The notes: generated from the sequence alone by a model not told the origin. A stretch of DNA of 64,000 nt from Atherinomorus stipes (GCA_023101725.1 JALJCO010007894.1:186001-250000), one strand, 5' to 3'; shown: positions 34,901 to 49,900, numbered from the stretch's first letter. Numbers and translations are program-made.

Positions 34901-37900
34901 TTCCAGTGTCAGTAAAATCAGTTGAACAATATGTTTAATGGGGCATTGTGGGACGAATAAAGGGCCTGTTTGACCAGGAAAGAGACAAAGCTTGCTCAGA
35001 GCTGGAGCTCAAAACAGTGCTTTCGGCAAACCTGGTCGGTTTTCCATATAAAACCACCTCAGAGCCACGTCACTGAGTCAGAAATTTATACACGTGCCTT
35101 TGCTGCCACGTCTAGGGCAGCCTGCTCCTCAGTTTTAACCACACTTAGACACCTAAGCACATAAAATAACAACAGCTCACAACCACTTCTGAGGGCGGGC
35201 CATATAGGTGTGGAAGGAGGGAGGGGCCGGTTGGGGGGTCATGAAATAAAAAAAAAAAAAAAAAAAAAGAAAAAAGAAATTTATACACGTCTGTCCATGC
35301 GCTGCACGTTTTTTATTAATTATCTGTGTTTATTTTCACATTGAATCACATTTCAAATTGTACAGGAGGAATGTGCTGTTTGGGCTCAAACAGAATGAGA
35401 ATATTTTAGACAATGCTAAAACTTGTCAATCTAATTATCATCATGGCAAAATTTCATATTCATTATTAAAGTAAATTTGCTAGTAGAAAAGCCTTTAAAA
35501 AAAGCCTCAAACTCGAATAGCTTGGAACCGATATAAGCCATGATTTCTCTTGTAAAGTTATTCTTGTCATGTTTGTTCAAACCTCCTCTCCTAGTCTTTT
35601 GTTTGTTTTGTTTTGTTCTCTCCCTCATGTAATTTGTTTGCTATGTGCTTTATGAGCAAGGACATAAATAAAATAAAAAAAAAATCAATCTGTGCAAACT
35701 TCTATTCAATGAATGGAGATTTATTGCAACTCATTTGTTCAATATAATCTATATAAAAAAAAGAAAATTATTCATGTGGAAGTGGAAGGCCCACTGGAAA
35801 TAAAAATGGTTCTCCAACAGCTCTGATTTCATTTGTTTTTAATTTTAAAAAATCCTTTATTTATACAGTCTTATTTGAAATAGACCACCAGTTAACCTTT
35901 TGCACAACCCTTTTAATGACGCCTTAGTCTGGTATGTTGCTGAAGGGAAACATCTAAAACTTGCAGGATGCTGGCCCAAGAGGACTAGAGCTGGTGATAA
36001 AAATCCTACTTTGCATGAGGACAATGCTGCAACAGTGATTTCAGACACAGCCTGCGTCACTCGTTTGGATCGATGTGTGTTAACTCACCGCACTGATGAC
36101 CAGACGGATGGGTACTGTGGCGTGAGTCCTGTTCATCAGTCTCAGGGGAAGTGATTTAGTGCTGCTTCCTGGCAGGTCTCCAAAATCCAAACAACTAGAT
36201 TTGCCGAGTTCAATCTGAGAATTCAAAAACAGTTTAAAGATCATGGCTTTAAAAAACTGTCCACAACAATAGAATCATCATTTTCAGTCGTTCATATCTT
36301 CTATCTGAACTTAAATTTTGATGCACTTTAGACTCAAACTTGAGGCTCTGTACCTCCACAGCAGGATTCTCCGCTACGGCAACAAGCACCACCGTTCTGG
36401 CGAAGATATTTGCCCTGGCGGCCAGCTCGGTGTCAGCTGATGCAGGCCAGGAGCAAACACTGAGGGTGCACCGGTAGACACCAGCCTGTGGAGGGATGAA
36501 CAGCACCTTCTGCTCCTCAGTACTCTTGGGGCCAATAATTGTCTTGTTCTTCACCATCAGCCACTGGTAAGGCAAGCTGTCCACCTGTAGAGACCAGCAG
36601 GAGATTAAAGCAACTAAAGTGTCAGCAACTAAATTAATCATTCATTGCTGGCATTTTCAAGTTTATCTGGACACAATATGTAAAAATGCACTTTAAATGT
36701 GAAATGTTCCTGGATGCATAAACCTCAGCTAACCTTCTCTCCATCAATAGCCAGGCTGGTGACAGTGATTGACACTTGCTGCCATCTCTCAGAGGGGTTA
36801 AAAAGGCTGAGTGAGGTCTGCGAGGCGATGCCCACGCAGCAGGCATGCGGGAACCGAAGCTCCTCTGGGACCACCACTTGGCCTGAGGATGATGAGATGA
36901 AGTGTGATTAATCTGACCTCATTTATGTGTCTGAGACAGTTTTGTTTGTTTTTTAAATTATTTCCCACCACAATTCAAAAGCATATTTTATTTCACTAAA
37001 TTATAATTTAGTAAATTATTTATTGGTTTTTTTTTTTTGTTTCTTGTTATTTGAATTACTATTGTGAATTTAACCTTCTTTAATTGGAGGGCATGAATCA
37101 TTTTGAGGACAACTGTACCTTATCATGACTTCAAAACTATTAAAACCAAAAAGACTTTTCAAGCTTAAAACTGGGATTTTCAACTTCTGTACATCCGATC
37201 GTAAACATTCCAACTGAATGGGGTAGCTAGCGTCTAAAATACGAAGGAAAGTGGTTTGGAAGCAGCTTGGGGATATATCTGCAACAATGTGTTATTCAGG
37301 AAGAGTCATCCTGAGATTGGACTTATCGGAATGATGTCATAATTTACTGTTATCAGCCCGATAATTACTGTGCACCCCTAATAAGTGTAATCTTTTCTCT
37401 AGTTCAGGGTTCTTGCAGGTTTTACCAAGTTAAATTTAGGACCTTTTAAAGACTTAAGACATTTATGAATTAAATTTAAGACCAACTTGATGCATTACCA
37501 GAACGAGTCAAATGATCCTAGAAATTCAAAACCTTTTATTTTCATTAATTTAGTAATTAATTTTCCTTGCATCAAAAGAAAAAAGGAAAAAAAAAAAAAA
37601 AGAGATTAAATCAATTCAGTGCTAAAACTGATATCAAAACGGTACTTTAACCAAACATGACTAATACCTGTTTATATTCAGCTGTGACACAGACTGTTCT
37701 AAAATCTCATTCTACAGTTTTGCTCAGAAAAACAAAGAAAATTTAAAACTGTAAAAACAAGTTAAGGTTTACATTCTACCATAAACACATGTATGATCTG
37801 CAAACGAGCCATTTCTTGCTAGTAGTTGTCATGGGATTTGTAGTATACTGCACCATGTAACAACACCTGCAGCTATCTGAGCTGCTTAAACAGACGGACA

Positions 37901-40900
37901 GAACTGACTGATTGCTGCGTTTTATTCAGCATAGTCTATGAAGCCAACGCTTCTCAGGAATAAAGTAAAACATCAAATCTATGACCTTGAATGAAAACTT
38001 TTCAGTTTAGGACATTTTAGGCCTTAAAATGTAGAATTTTAGACTTTAAGAGCCCACAAAAACCCTGCTAGTTTCAAAAGTGCCGCAGACGGTAGGCCTG
38101 CATGCTACCTCTCAGTTCCTCCAAACCGCCCGTCACTAGTGGCTCTCCACCATACTGACTGTACGGTGTTCCCATCATCCTCAGCTCCTGTTGGCTCTGA
38201 TGTGGTCTAGGGAGGTGATGGGATTCAGCAGCTCCAGAAATTCCCATGGGACCTGATGTTAGGTGAGAGATAATTTTTTGTTGGCTCATTTCTCTCTTTT
38301 CAGGTCTTGCATTTATTTTTTCATTTGAATTTTATCTTTAATAATAATTTCTAAGATAAAATTTGTTTTATAATGAAACAATATTCGTTTGAACTAAAAT
38401 AAGTAATACATGTAAAGCATATATAATGTTTTTCTGCAATAAAGAAGAAAACTAAGACATGCCTGTAGAGGACACAGCATAGACGCCGTTTCCAGTTTGG
38501 CCGACGTGGAAAGCACCAGGATGCAAAGGAGCTTCAGATCCCAAATACAGCTGAGGTAGCTGGGAGCTGATGATGGGCCGTCCGCTCAGGAGGGACTGGA
38601 TATTTCCTTTGTGGGAAAGGTCAATCAATCCAGGACACTGCGGCTTAAAGCTGGGGATTGGCACATAGTGAAGCCCCTCTGCTGAGTAGGCAGGGGGCAC
38701 GGCGAGGCCACCGGCATATACGGACGATAACACTGACGTAGCAGCTCGCCACTGCTGGGAGCCGGGAGGGGCTGCCGAGCCGCTGATCTGCTGGATGTTG
38801 ACATTGCTGCAGTAGCCCGAGTCCACTTTTGTGAGCTGCCTTACGTTGGCTTCAGAGAGATGCGGATGGTTCTTGCATCCAGTGTCCCCAGAACAGCGGT
38901 AGATGCATTCGCTCTGGCTGCGGGTGCAGCTCAGAGCAGAACCGCCGTCGGAGAACTCCGGACTTTTACGCTGCTGCGCCGGGAGCGGGTCCAGACTTTT
39001 TGAATGTTGCGGCTGAACGTCGAGGCTCTTCGGAGTGTTAAGAATATCTAGGTTGGACTGTGCATCAGGTTCCATGGGTGGAGTTGGACTGAATCTGATG
39101 ATTGTGGTACTTAGCGCCATTGAAGAGTTCCTCTGTGGAAATCACAAAACAATCAGAATAAATAAGACATTTTACAGAACAAAAACATTCTCCATATCAA
39201 AAGTACTAACAACAAATCTACACTGACCAGTTTAGCAGTTTAAATCAGAGAAAGTCAGTTTTCTTCAATGAGGATAGACCGACACATTGGCCCCCGTTAC
39301 ATAATGCTTTTAAAATTGGATTAAGGTTTACATGGACAACATGTTTATTTAATTTCACTTTAGATCAGGGGGTTGGTAAGGGTTCTGATTGGACAGGGGG
39401 TGGGCGTGACGCATTCATGTCCATTTAAATCTACCGAGAAGTAAACAGACGCCAGTTCCTGCTCCTTTTTGTTTCGACTACGACATGAAAACTAGGGATG
39501 CACCGATAATTCGGCCACCGAAAGTTTTCAGCCAAAAATGACCCAAAACTGCATTTTCGGTTTTCGGCTGAAAGAAAATCATCAAAACAACACGGCTGAA
39601 AGTTGTGATGCCGCGGCAAACAGCATATCCAGCACGCAACTTTTGTGTTTTTATGTGAGAACACATTTAATTTCAGTCTTTCAGCAGCCAGTCAGTTATC
39701 AGCCTGTATATTATCTGTTGTAGAAGTACTACAGAGAAATTTTTGTGGAGGGAATGGAATGTTGTTTGGAGGTTTGGGGTTTTGATTGGCTGTGTTTTTT
39801 TTTTTTCATTTGTCACCTCCTTGGTGGGTGAAAGGGAGAAGTTGGGTGTAGAAGTGAAAGAGAGAGGGGGGGAAGAGGGGAGAGAGGAGAGAAGTAGTGG
39901 TTGCGACACGGGGAAAGACCGGGGTGAGGTGGCTTCTGAAAGTGAGAGAGAGGAGTGAGGGGAGGAAGATGGGGTCGAGGGTGGCGTGGGAGAGGGCCGG
40001 GACGACCAGGCCCCCGAGCCGGGGTCCCGCTACCCCCGGGGCCCGGGGCGGGCGGGCCCCCGGCGGGGGGCCCGGGCGCGGCTGCGCCCCCGGGGGGCCC
40101 CGGGGGGGGCGGGCCGGGCCGGCGGGGCCACCCCCCCCCCCCCGCCGGGCGGCCCGCGGGGCCGGACCCGCCCCGGGGGGCCCCCCCGCCGCCCCATCAC
40201 CGCCGCCCCCCCCCCCCCCCCCGCCCCCCCCTCCCCCCGGGGTTCCCGCCCCCCGGCCCGCTCGGCTGGTACAGTCCCCCCACAGAGAAAAATTTAAAAG
40301 CCATTATGTAATCTAGACATGACTGATGTCAAACTAAATATTTCATTCAGAATTTTAATTTATATTGTGCATTGCTGTAATGTCAGTGGTTAACATTTTG
40401 ATACTTTTGTATGATTTATTGCAATGCCTTGATTTTAGTGAGGTTAGTACATATTGTAGCCAAAAATGCTATGGTTCTAATAATGGGCATAATAATTTCT
40501 TTCTGTGTTTCAGTTTTCGGACTTGGTTTGCTCACTTTTTGTTTTTGGTTTCGGTCAAGAATTTTTCATTTCGGTGCATCCCTAGTGAAAACCACATTTT
40601 AATACAGATTTTCACTGCATTTTGATTGCATTTTTGTAGCAGCAGCTCAACACTAACATACTTCTTCATTTCCACAAACTGGCACGAGTCCAGCGCCATT
40701 ACAACAGGACAAGGGAAGGAGCATGTGCAGAACGACAAGTCATATTACAAAGGTTTACATTACAGAGGAATTATTTTATTAGGAATTAAAAGAGGAATAA
40801 ACCAACCACTTAGTTCAGAATTAAGTTTTATTCGGAATTAACATTTCCACTCGGAATTACGGGTTTACATGGTCCGCCTAAAGACTTGACTTTTATTCGG

Positions 40901-43900
40901 CAAGAGGAATTAAAATTCTCATGTAAACACAGTCATTGGCTGGCCGATATTTGTGTTTCGTTTCTGGTATTGACCGATGCAGATGACAGTTCAGTTTGAA
41001 ACTTTAGTGTAGAGGTTCGATATTTTTTCGGTACCAAAAAAACTTTTCATGAGTTTTTTTAACCCAATGTCCTTTGTCCACAGCAGCTTACCATCTGGGT
41101 CATACTTAAAGGGATATTGTGTAAGTGTCTCCTGTGTTTTATTCACCAAAACTGATTATTTGGTTCAACACAGTGTTTTTTCATTAATCAGCTAATCGAA
41201 CTCCCAGTCAACAAACTGAAAACTCTGTGCTCCTCTACATTGTTCTGAACTTTGCCGTTCGTATCAGTCTATTCACACATCGAGTCCATGCGGCTCGGTC
41301 AAGGCTGCATGTTTTAACGCCATGTTTTATTGCGTTCGGGAGTAGCCTGACAGCTTGTGATTATACTGTTTTAACTCACCGGTTATACCAGAGTTTCTCA
41401 GCTCAGTGTCCTTGAGGTAATGCTTTTGAAAAGTCACCGCGCTTTCAAAGGGGAGAAGCTAGTGTCTCACTGATGCTGCGTTCACGTGCGTTTGAGGCAA
41501 ACATGTGCCGTTGGTAACACCAACCAGATGTCATTTTAATCAATGAAGCCGAGCGAAATTTGACTGGTAAAATATGGGTCAGGGAAAACAATACGACATC
41601 GCCATGAAAAAACAAATCAGATGTGGACTGATGTCACTGTAACTGACGGACCACATCTTCACATAGAGGCCAGTGATAACTTTACATGCATCGGCTGTCG
41701 TCTTGGTCTGCCCGGTTTCACGTGAATGCAGGATGAAAAGTAAGAGGAGCTGCTCCCGATTACACAACGTCCCTTTAACTTGAAAACCAAAGTATTTCCA
41801 AATACCAAATCTGAATGTAGGTGAACACGAGACTCCACGTTGTATTTTTACGTGTGGCTGTAGCTCAGGTGGAAGAGCATTTGTCAACAGCATGATGTGC
41901 AATAAATATTTAACCACTGAACGATCTTCATGTGAACAATGTATACATGTACATGTGTGTAAAAGTTTAGAAAAAGTCTAATTCAGTTCGCCTGGAAAGG
42001 TTATTGTGGATTTTAGGTCCATTCTGACACCAAACAAGAAGACAGATTATGAGTAATGTATATTATAAGTTTAATATTTTATGTTTACAAGTGTTCTTTT
42101 TTATATAAAAAAAAAAGTTGTAAAATTACTTTTCATTGTATCCTTCATTATATCAATTTGGGAGTAAAATGCGATATCGGCCCCAAATAGCAGCAGGTTG
42201 CATCAGCCATTGGCTGATAAGAAAATATCAGTATCAGCCCCCAAAAAAAAGAATCTGTTTTTGTGTAATTTGGTGTAATTAACTCTGCAACATTCAGAAC
42301 ATTGCTGCAGAACTACAGCACTATAAGCCCACCACATCTTAAACTTTACTGGTTTGATGACTCATTTAGCATCATGGAGGGATTTTCTGCCCTCCCAGCT
42401 CAAAATCTGACTCTACCTTATGTCTCTCAGGTGTAGGTACAACAGTGCCATCATTCATGGAGATGTACGTGAGCCTGCTGAGACTGGGACTGGAGCAGAG
42501 AGACTGAGGTGAGAGGTCAGGACCCGGACATCTGTCTGCAACACCTCCACTTTGTGAAGTAGGTGACAGCAAACTGGAAAGAAGAAGAAAAGAGTAAAGA
42601 GTTAAATGATTACTGTATCAAACTGCATCAGCTACAAGACTAATAAATGGCCCATATAAATGCAAACAACGTCCAATACCAGTCAGCACTGGGAATGGAG
42701 GTCTGGCTTGGAGAGGAGTGAGTGAGAGGAGAGGTGGATGGTCGAAAGTTGCTCTGAGATTCCTCCACACATGGCTCGGAAAACCCTTGAGGCATTTTTT
42801 AGAGGCAAGAAAAATCAATTATCAAACATTAAGACGAAAGCTTCATTACATCAATGACCACACCGGGAGAATCTTTCATGTGTAATAATCAGTTAACATC
42901 GGACACTTACCACATGAAGGGTCTCGTGGAGACGGAGCGTCTCGGCAGGAGAAGCCAACGTGCTTCTCCACAGAGTTATGAGGTAGAGGAGCCGCAGGGA
43001 CGTCCACTGCGGGTTTCTTCTCAGGAGAACCGTCGGGTCGGTGCTGTGGCTGCTGGCCTGCACTCTCTGACCTCTGGGCTGAGGGAGAGGAGCCTTTAAG
43101 GCATGGCAGGCCTGACTGTCTTCTGGAGTTTGGGGAGGTTCTGTGTGAGCTTTTCTCATTCTTATGTTGGGTTTCTGAGGGCTTATGATTGGACGTTTTA
43201 GGGATCACATCCCCATGCTTGACACCATTTTCCGTGGAGGTCCAGCCTCCACAGCTAGAAGTCTTTGTTGAAGATACCGCAGTGTTAGAGGATTTCAGTT
43301 TGTCTGCTGCAGGTTTGGGGGGAGAGGACTGCCTCGAGCCCTCTGGCCTTCTGGCAGTGCTGAGTGACACACGAGGACGAGGAATAGAGCTTCTTCTTAA
43401 GTCTCCCTTCTTTGCTGCATTGGAAAGCAGAGCTGCAGAGGAGTTCGTATTTGCAAGCGTCATCACCTCTCCCTCGTCCTTCTCCTCAGCTTTTGTACTT
43501 GAAGGGAACTGCTGACTCTCCTGACTGTCAGGATATCCCGCTAGAGGATTCCTCTGAGAGCTGCCGAGACCATCAACCCAACCACTTAAGTCAAAGGTGG
43601 TGTGGGCCTCAGAGGAATCGCTGGTGCCCGACAAGTCGGCCTTTTTAAGGTATTTTTCTATGTCAAAGGCACTTATCTCTCCAGCACAGATGCTTCTCTG
43701 GAGAGTGTCGAGGATGGCGCTGTGATCTGGCTGAAGGTGGATCTAAAGAGAAGACAAACCAGTGTATTTGATCTTTTAATGACTCATTTCTTGATAAACA
43801 TTTAAATGAAGGGGAAAAAATATGCAAAGTATAACCATCATCCAGCCTCCTAGAAGCAAGAAAATAGGTAAGTGAAGATGTACGTGCTGAAAAAGCTGTC

Positions 43901-46900
43901 GGCAAGGAGCCATTTTTGATCAATGCTGAAAAGGTTAAGGATGCCTATCCTTGAGTTTAGAACCACCACATTAAAGCGATACTAACTTTTGACCACTAGG
44001 GGCACTAAACCTGCAACTTCCCACAGCCACACAACTGTTGCACAATTAAACAGTCTATATCCATGTGTAGGAATCGTGCTTGCAGACCACTTTGATCAGT
44101 TGATAGTCAGGTCATCAAACCATAAAGCAACGTGCTCCAGGTCACGTGATCCAATGAGAGACGGATCTGCTCCTGTAAAGTTACAATGTCTGGTCTTTGA
44201 GGAAGGCGGCTCCCTCGGAGCACCCACATGCTTCAAGTGCTGTATATTGACCACAGAAATCATCTATTACGACTTAAATTAGGCTAATGTTTGGGTCAAA
44301 GTTACATGGTATACGTTTAATCAAAATTTAACAAGTTAGCCATTGCGCTATACTTGAAGTATATACATATTTTCTAGAATTGTGTACTTAAAGAGCTACT
44401 AATAAATTAGATTTAAGGGAAATAAGGAAGTAGTTTTACTCCAACAATCAACATACACAACTGCTCATAAGTTTGGGAAAAGTGATCCCAACTTTTTGAG
44501 TGGCTGTGTAGGTAAAAGTGACCTTTTGTAGCTGTGACAAAGTTTCCCTCCCTTCTAAGTTTTCAGTGTGAATTCTTGTTCTTCTGTGATGCACATCAGC
44601 CTTGTAGTGATCAGGCTGCCGCTTGTGTTTTGAATTTACCATTTTAAACTGGTGTCAAACCAGCTGTGTGGAGTCTGATCTTTCTGTCCAACTGTTCCAG
44701 AGCTTCCAGAAACACACACTGAACTTTGTTTTGCAGGGTGGCAGTACTTGAAAACTTACTGCATATTTCTGCACGTCTCCCAGTATCTGCGACAAAATGA
44801 AATTCCACCCATGTATTCACATTCTTACATGCTGCGCTGCGGCGGGGTCTTCTGCGTTCCTGCCAGTAGACTCTGGACGGTTCCTCGCTCGGCTCTTCTT
44901 GGACAGCTCCATGATCATGGCAGCAAGCTGCGATGGATCAGTGCTGACGGACGCGTTAGCAATGGCCGAAGCGATGGTACTGATGCTCAGCATCAGCTGA
45001 CTGCTGTTGTTGTCGGGGGACGAGCAGCTTTGGTTACCCAGGCTCAACTCAGAGCCTGAGCTCTGGCTTTGTACGGGCAGTGCAGCCCCGGTCTAAAAAC
45101 AAATGAAGTTTCATTACACACCCATAAAGCTCAGTCTTCAACCAAATAGCAAAATATTCCAGCACCGATGAGCCGCTTTCAGACTTGCATTGCAGAATAT
45201 TCAAGTCCACATGATCTTTAACCGGAGTTGTGCTCTCAAATGCATCTCTTCCTAGCGGACTTCTTACATCCCGGTGTTGGTATCAGATGTGCTGGGGCCG
45301 GCGCTTGGCGATGATGTCTCACTACGGCAGCAACGCTACAGCAGATGAACTCGGATTTCATGTGATGTATTTTAGGACTCACGATTTTCATAAATACACA
45401 AAGCCAATACGTGTTGGTGACTGGGGTTTCCTGGTGTATCTCCAAGTTCAAGAGCTTTTAGCAGCAACTAGCACGGTGCCTGGCATTTGTGAGGAGATGT
45501 GTCGTGCAGTCAGCACTCTGGCGGTGAACGAGCTGCAAGCTGGATGCCATTCTGGCTCAGCTTGGCAGGCTGGCTGCGGTTCTGGACCTCGTCCGCGGGA
45601 CGGATTCCAACATGGAGAAACTGCGTACATGACTGGATGGAAATTGACCCCCTGATTCAGCTGTTTTTGGGTTACCATGTGGACCAGCTGGAGGACTCTA
45701 AAGCAGATGTAACCTTCCAACCAGAAAGCCAAACATCTGCTGTTCGATAATGATCAATAAAGTTTCTTTGATTGATTTGATTCATCCATTTTCATTCATC
45801 CTTCCAACCTCATATCCCACTCTTCCTCACACACATATAATCACCTCTCAGTGGTGTGTGCGCCCTCCTCTGTCTAGCGTTGGTACTGCATGTAACAGAG
45901 GACATCAGGAAAACCTAACGCTGCAGCAATCTACTGTACTGCGTTGTCTGCAGTGTACATGTTCTGTATTCGTCTTTCATGTACTGTAGTTAAAAGAAAA
46001 CTGCACTTGGAGCCCATTTCATAGGAGACGTGCAAAGTTATCAGCTCCTCACTGTTTTCTTCATTTCCGTTTGTAGTGTGTTTACGGTTTGTGTCTGGCA
46101 CTCATTATTTTGGCTCTCAGGACATTAGAGGAGGTAATACAGCTGTTCTACGTCCCTTATGATAGATCAAATAATATTTCTCATAAAATTTGTCCACACT
46201 TCCAACAACAATCTCCCTTAAAAACCATTTCTGTAATTTGTCCGGACATCCTGCCAACTTTAAACTGATTAAATAGCGTTACAGCATCGGCAGGCGCAGG
46301 ACCCGAGCTGATCTGGTAACCCGAGCACATCTGGTACCGACGCCGGATGATTGTACAGGACAGGACGTCGCCGTACTGGAACATTTCTCGTGCATTCAGC
46401 AAAAATGACATGCAACATTTCCGTTCTGAGGAAATGAGGACTAACCAGTACATGTCTGCTGCAGCTCTGAGGTAAAAGAGCAGAACGTTAGTCTGAAACG
46501 TATAAAAGACGAAGTCCGCACCATCACTGCTTTCCAGAGCAAGTCTGAAAGGGGCTAAAGAAAGATGAATGTACCTCTGGTTCACAAGGTTCTGGATCAG
46601 TATCCCCTTTCGGAGACATCCTTTCACCTGGAGCATGGAGAGTTCTGTCCAGGTCTTCTACACAGAAATGATGGTTGATCAGCGTAAATTATTTCAAACG
46701 AACAAAATGAGTCTTATAGAAAATCACTTATCTTTACTGCTAAACATACCTGGGTTGAGTGTTTTATCAGCTTCACTGAGTTCTACTGTGTCATTGAGGG
46801 GAGAGTTGCCTTGAGATGTAATTTCTGAGGGACGGATTAGGGGAAATGGTTCCCTCTTCTCTGGGGAGGTAATGACATAGCCAAAGGATGGCTAAAGGAA

Positions 46901-49900
46901 AACAGAGTATGCTCTCAGTGATTATGAATATTTTACCATCACTTCTCAGAAAGACTTTGAAAGCTGTTTCTTTGGAATCAGGATCTGGCCGTTTGCAGCT
47001 TGTAGCTCTACATGTAACTGCGCTTTAACGTCATCCAAATCCACCTATAAGACACATATGTGTGCATCTGTGAAGGAGTAATTACCCGTTTTACATCATC
47101 CACATCAGTGCTTCCCAAACAGCCCAGAGCTTCAGAGCGCTGCCCGAAAAACTCCCCTAAAGACAGTCGCAGGTAACTGTCATCTGCCTGCTTAAACTCT
47201 GAGGAGACCTGCGAAGCCCTCATCAGGATCTGGCCGTTCGTGGGGATCTTCCAGGACGAGTCACTGTGAAAGGTGGCATTGTTGCTGGCTGGTTCAATCT
47301 GCTCCTCCTGAGAGAATAGTGACAGGTCACAGTGCCGTTTAATCATCTTTTACTATTCATTCATTGATTTTGAACTGAAATTAAAAGCAAACACATTTGA
47401 CACACAAAATGATAACAGTGTAGTTCAAAAAGAAGTTTTGTAAAAAGTAAGGCTGCTCGATTATGGAAAAAAAAAAATCATGATTATTTTAGTCAATATT
47501 GAAATCACAATTATTGTTTAGTAACAATGCATTTATTCAGCATTTCACTCTGTCAATTTACACAAAATGTTCAAATTGAAAATAAATATAGGCTAAAAAC
47601 ATAAACCTTAAGAGTTGTAATGCAATGTATAAAACATTGAATGAATAAAGTAAATACAAGGCATAGAAAAAAAAATCAAAAATAAACTACATATCCAGCT
47701 GATCTGCAATTTCTCTATATTTGAAGAACAAAATAAATGTGCCTATTTGTATAAAAACATCCCAAAATAAACTTTAAGCTTCAGTGCAGTGCTTCAGCTG
47801 CCTGAGTGTAGGTTGTAGCAGGACCACATGGAAGGGAATATATTTCTCACAAATTGTGGAAAGAAAAAATGGCAAATCGTTTCAACTCCATTATATCAGT
47901 TTGGAGATCATTTGACATTAAAACTGAAATCACGATCAAATTTCGATTAATTGCACAGCCCTAGTAAGAAGTTTAGTAAGACTTATTAGATCCAATATCC
48001 TTTAGTCAGAGACAAAACGTTCATTAATTTAACAAAAATTCTTGATACAATATACCAAACTGGATAAGAACAAACCTTTAAGAAATTTGTCAATACAAAA
48101 ACACGATTAATAATATTCAATAACTGTAGCCCCTTTAGTAAATTACAATACTCAAATACAAGAAAGTTCACTATAAATCATAAGCCCAATTACAGTATGT
48201 TTAGCAATTCAATAATAATAATAATCCCTTTAGAAAACAATACTCAATATAATAATACTTTATAATGATAATATTCTTATAATAATTCAATATACTAAAT
48301 ACATGGTTTTCCGTGAGTCTTATTAATTTCCACATATCATTTTATTATATTTCATTATTTGTTTAAATTTTCCAATGGTATGACATTTTTATTTCATCAC
48401 TGTAGCCGTTCCATAACCGAACACCTCTACAGGAAATGCAATGGAGTTTGGCATGAGTTCTTATTACACGTTTGTACTAAATAACATTAATATGAATGTG
48501 ACACTTTCCTTCTAAAAGCTTCTATAAGCTGAAATGAGGAAAGCTTTAGACAAACCTGCATAAATTGATGCTCATTTTCAAATTCCTCTTGATCCTTCAC
48601 TATCTTTTCCATAGCATCACCTGCAAAAGGAGCAAACATTACTGGGAAGAAGAAAACAAAACATGAAAAGTCTAAATTGTTTATATGTGTCCTTTAAGAT
48701 TCCATTATTTGCACATTTTTACTACAGTTGATAAACTTACTGGCAGGTACGAACTCCTCAGTTTGAAACTGCGCTGCATCCTCCAACTTCTTCCCATCAG
48801 CCTCCTTCTCAAAGCAGGAGTAGTATGCGAGGTCTGTGACCCACTGGCCTTCTTCATTCTGGTATACCACGTTATGAGTGGCATTCGCAGCTACAGACAA
48901 AAATGGTGCACTAGTAAGAGTCTACACAACAATCAACAAGCAAAAATAAACTAGGACCACATAAGTAGTGTCTTTGGGTTGCCTGTAAGGATGGGCGTAT
49001 CGATACTTTGATATCTACCAGGCAAAGTATTGGATTTGATACTTTTTAAAGTATCACGATACTACTGTGCTACTATAAAACATGTAATTTGTTTTCACAT
49101 ACAATTTTAGGCAATAAAATGACATGCAAAATCCAGATCTGGTGTATTTCTTCCGGGTATTGTGTGTCACATGATTTCAGAAATCAGAACCGAAGACTCA
49201 CTTTGCAGCCTCAGTCAAGCACTTCCACAAAAAGAAAAGTTTATTTTAATCTATTTTAGTTTAATATATTCATTGGTTTATTTTATTGTAACTTTAGAAA
49301 CATTTCTTACGAGTATTAAAGTTGTAAGTTTAATTCCTTTTGCAACAAAATTCTTAATCTAAAAATTAGGGATGCACAATAATTATCGGGTCAATAACAG
49401 GAATTAGGACGTCATTCCGATAAGTCCGATATCATGACGAGTTACCCTGATAAATTCCAATTTTATGGGACATAAGTTATGGGAAAAAAAAAAAAAGGAA
49501 TTTTTAAGATTCGACATGCAGAAGTTGGAAATTCCACTTTTAAGCTTTTCTCGCTGAGATATTGCGATTGAGAAAAGAAAGCTGCTGCTTCACAGGGGAG
49601 ACCCATAACTGCTTCCAAACCACTTTCCCCATCTCATTTTAGACACGAACTACCCCACACAGTTGGAATTTTTGACTTGTTATAATTAGGTATGCATGTG
49701 TGTTATCCGTAATCGGTATGGGCCTTTAGGAGCTGAAATTTATCGGTTTAAGAAAATGGTTATCATGCATCCCTAATGTTACATGGTGAGGGTTTCCTTT
49801 AAGGAGGAAAAAGTATCGATAATGAAATGGTACCACATACTCAAGGTATCGCATCAAAACAAAAAATCCCTGGAAATCGCCCATCCCTGTGATGTAAGCA

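Noticed and set aside
39897..40316. Three overlapping plus-strand frames of Pro/Gly/Arg/Ala
   Set aside because: Translations of a nearly pure G+C tract inside a transposon; no real protein composition.
41857..41877. tRNA-like A-box sequence TGTAGCTCAGGTGGAAGAGC
   Set aside because: No clover-leaf or B box follows, so it is not a tRNA gene; at most a SINE scrap.
45230..45655. 141-codon plus-strand frame in cep192 intron 19
   Set aside because: No similarity recognised; probably part of a decayed fold-back repeat.
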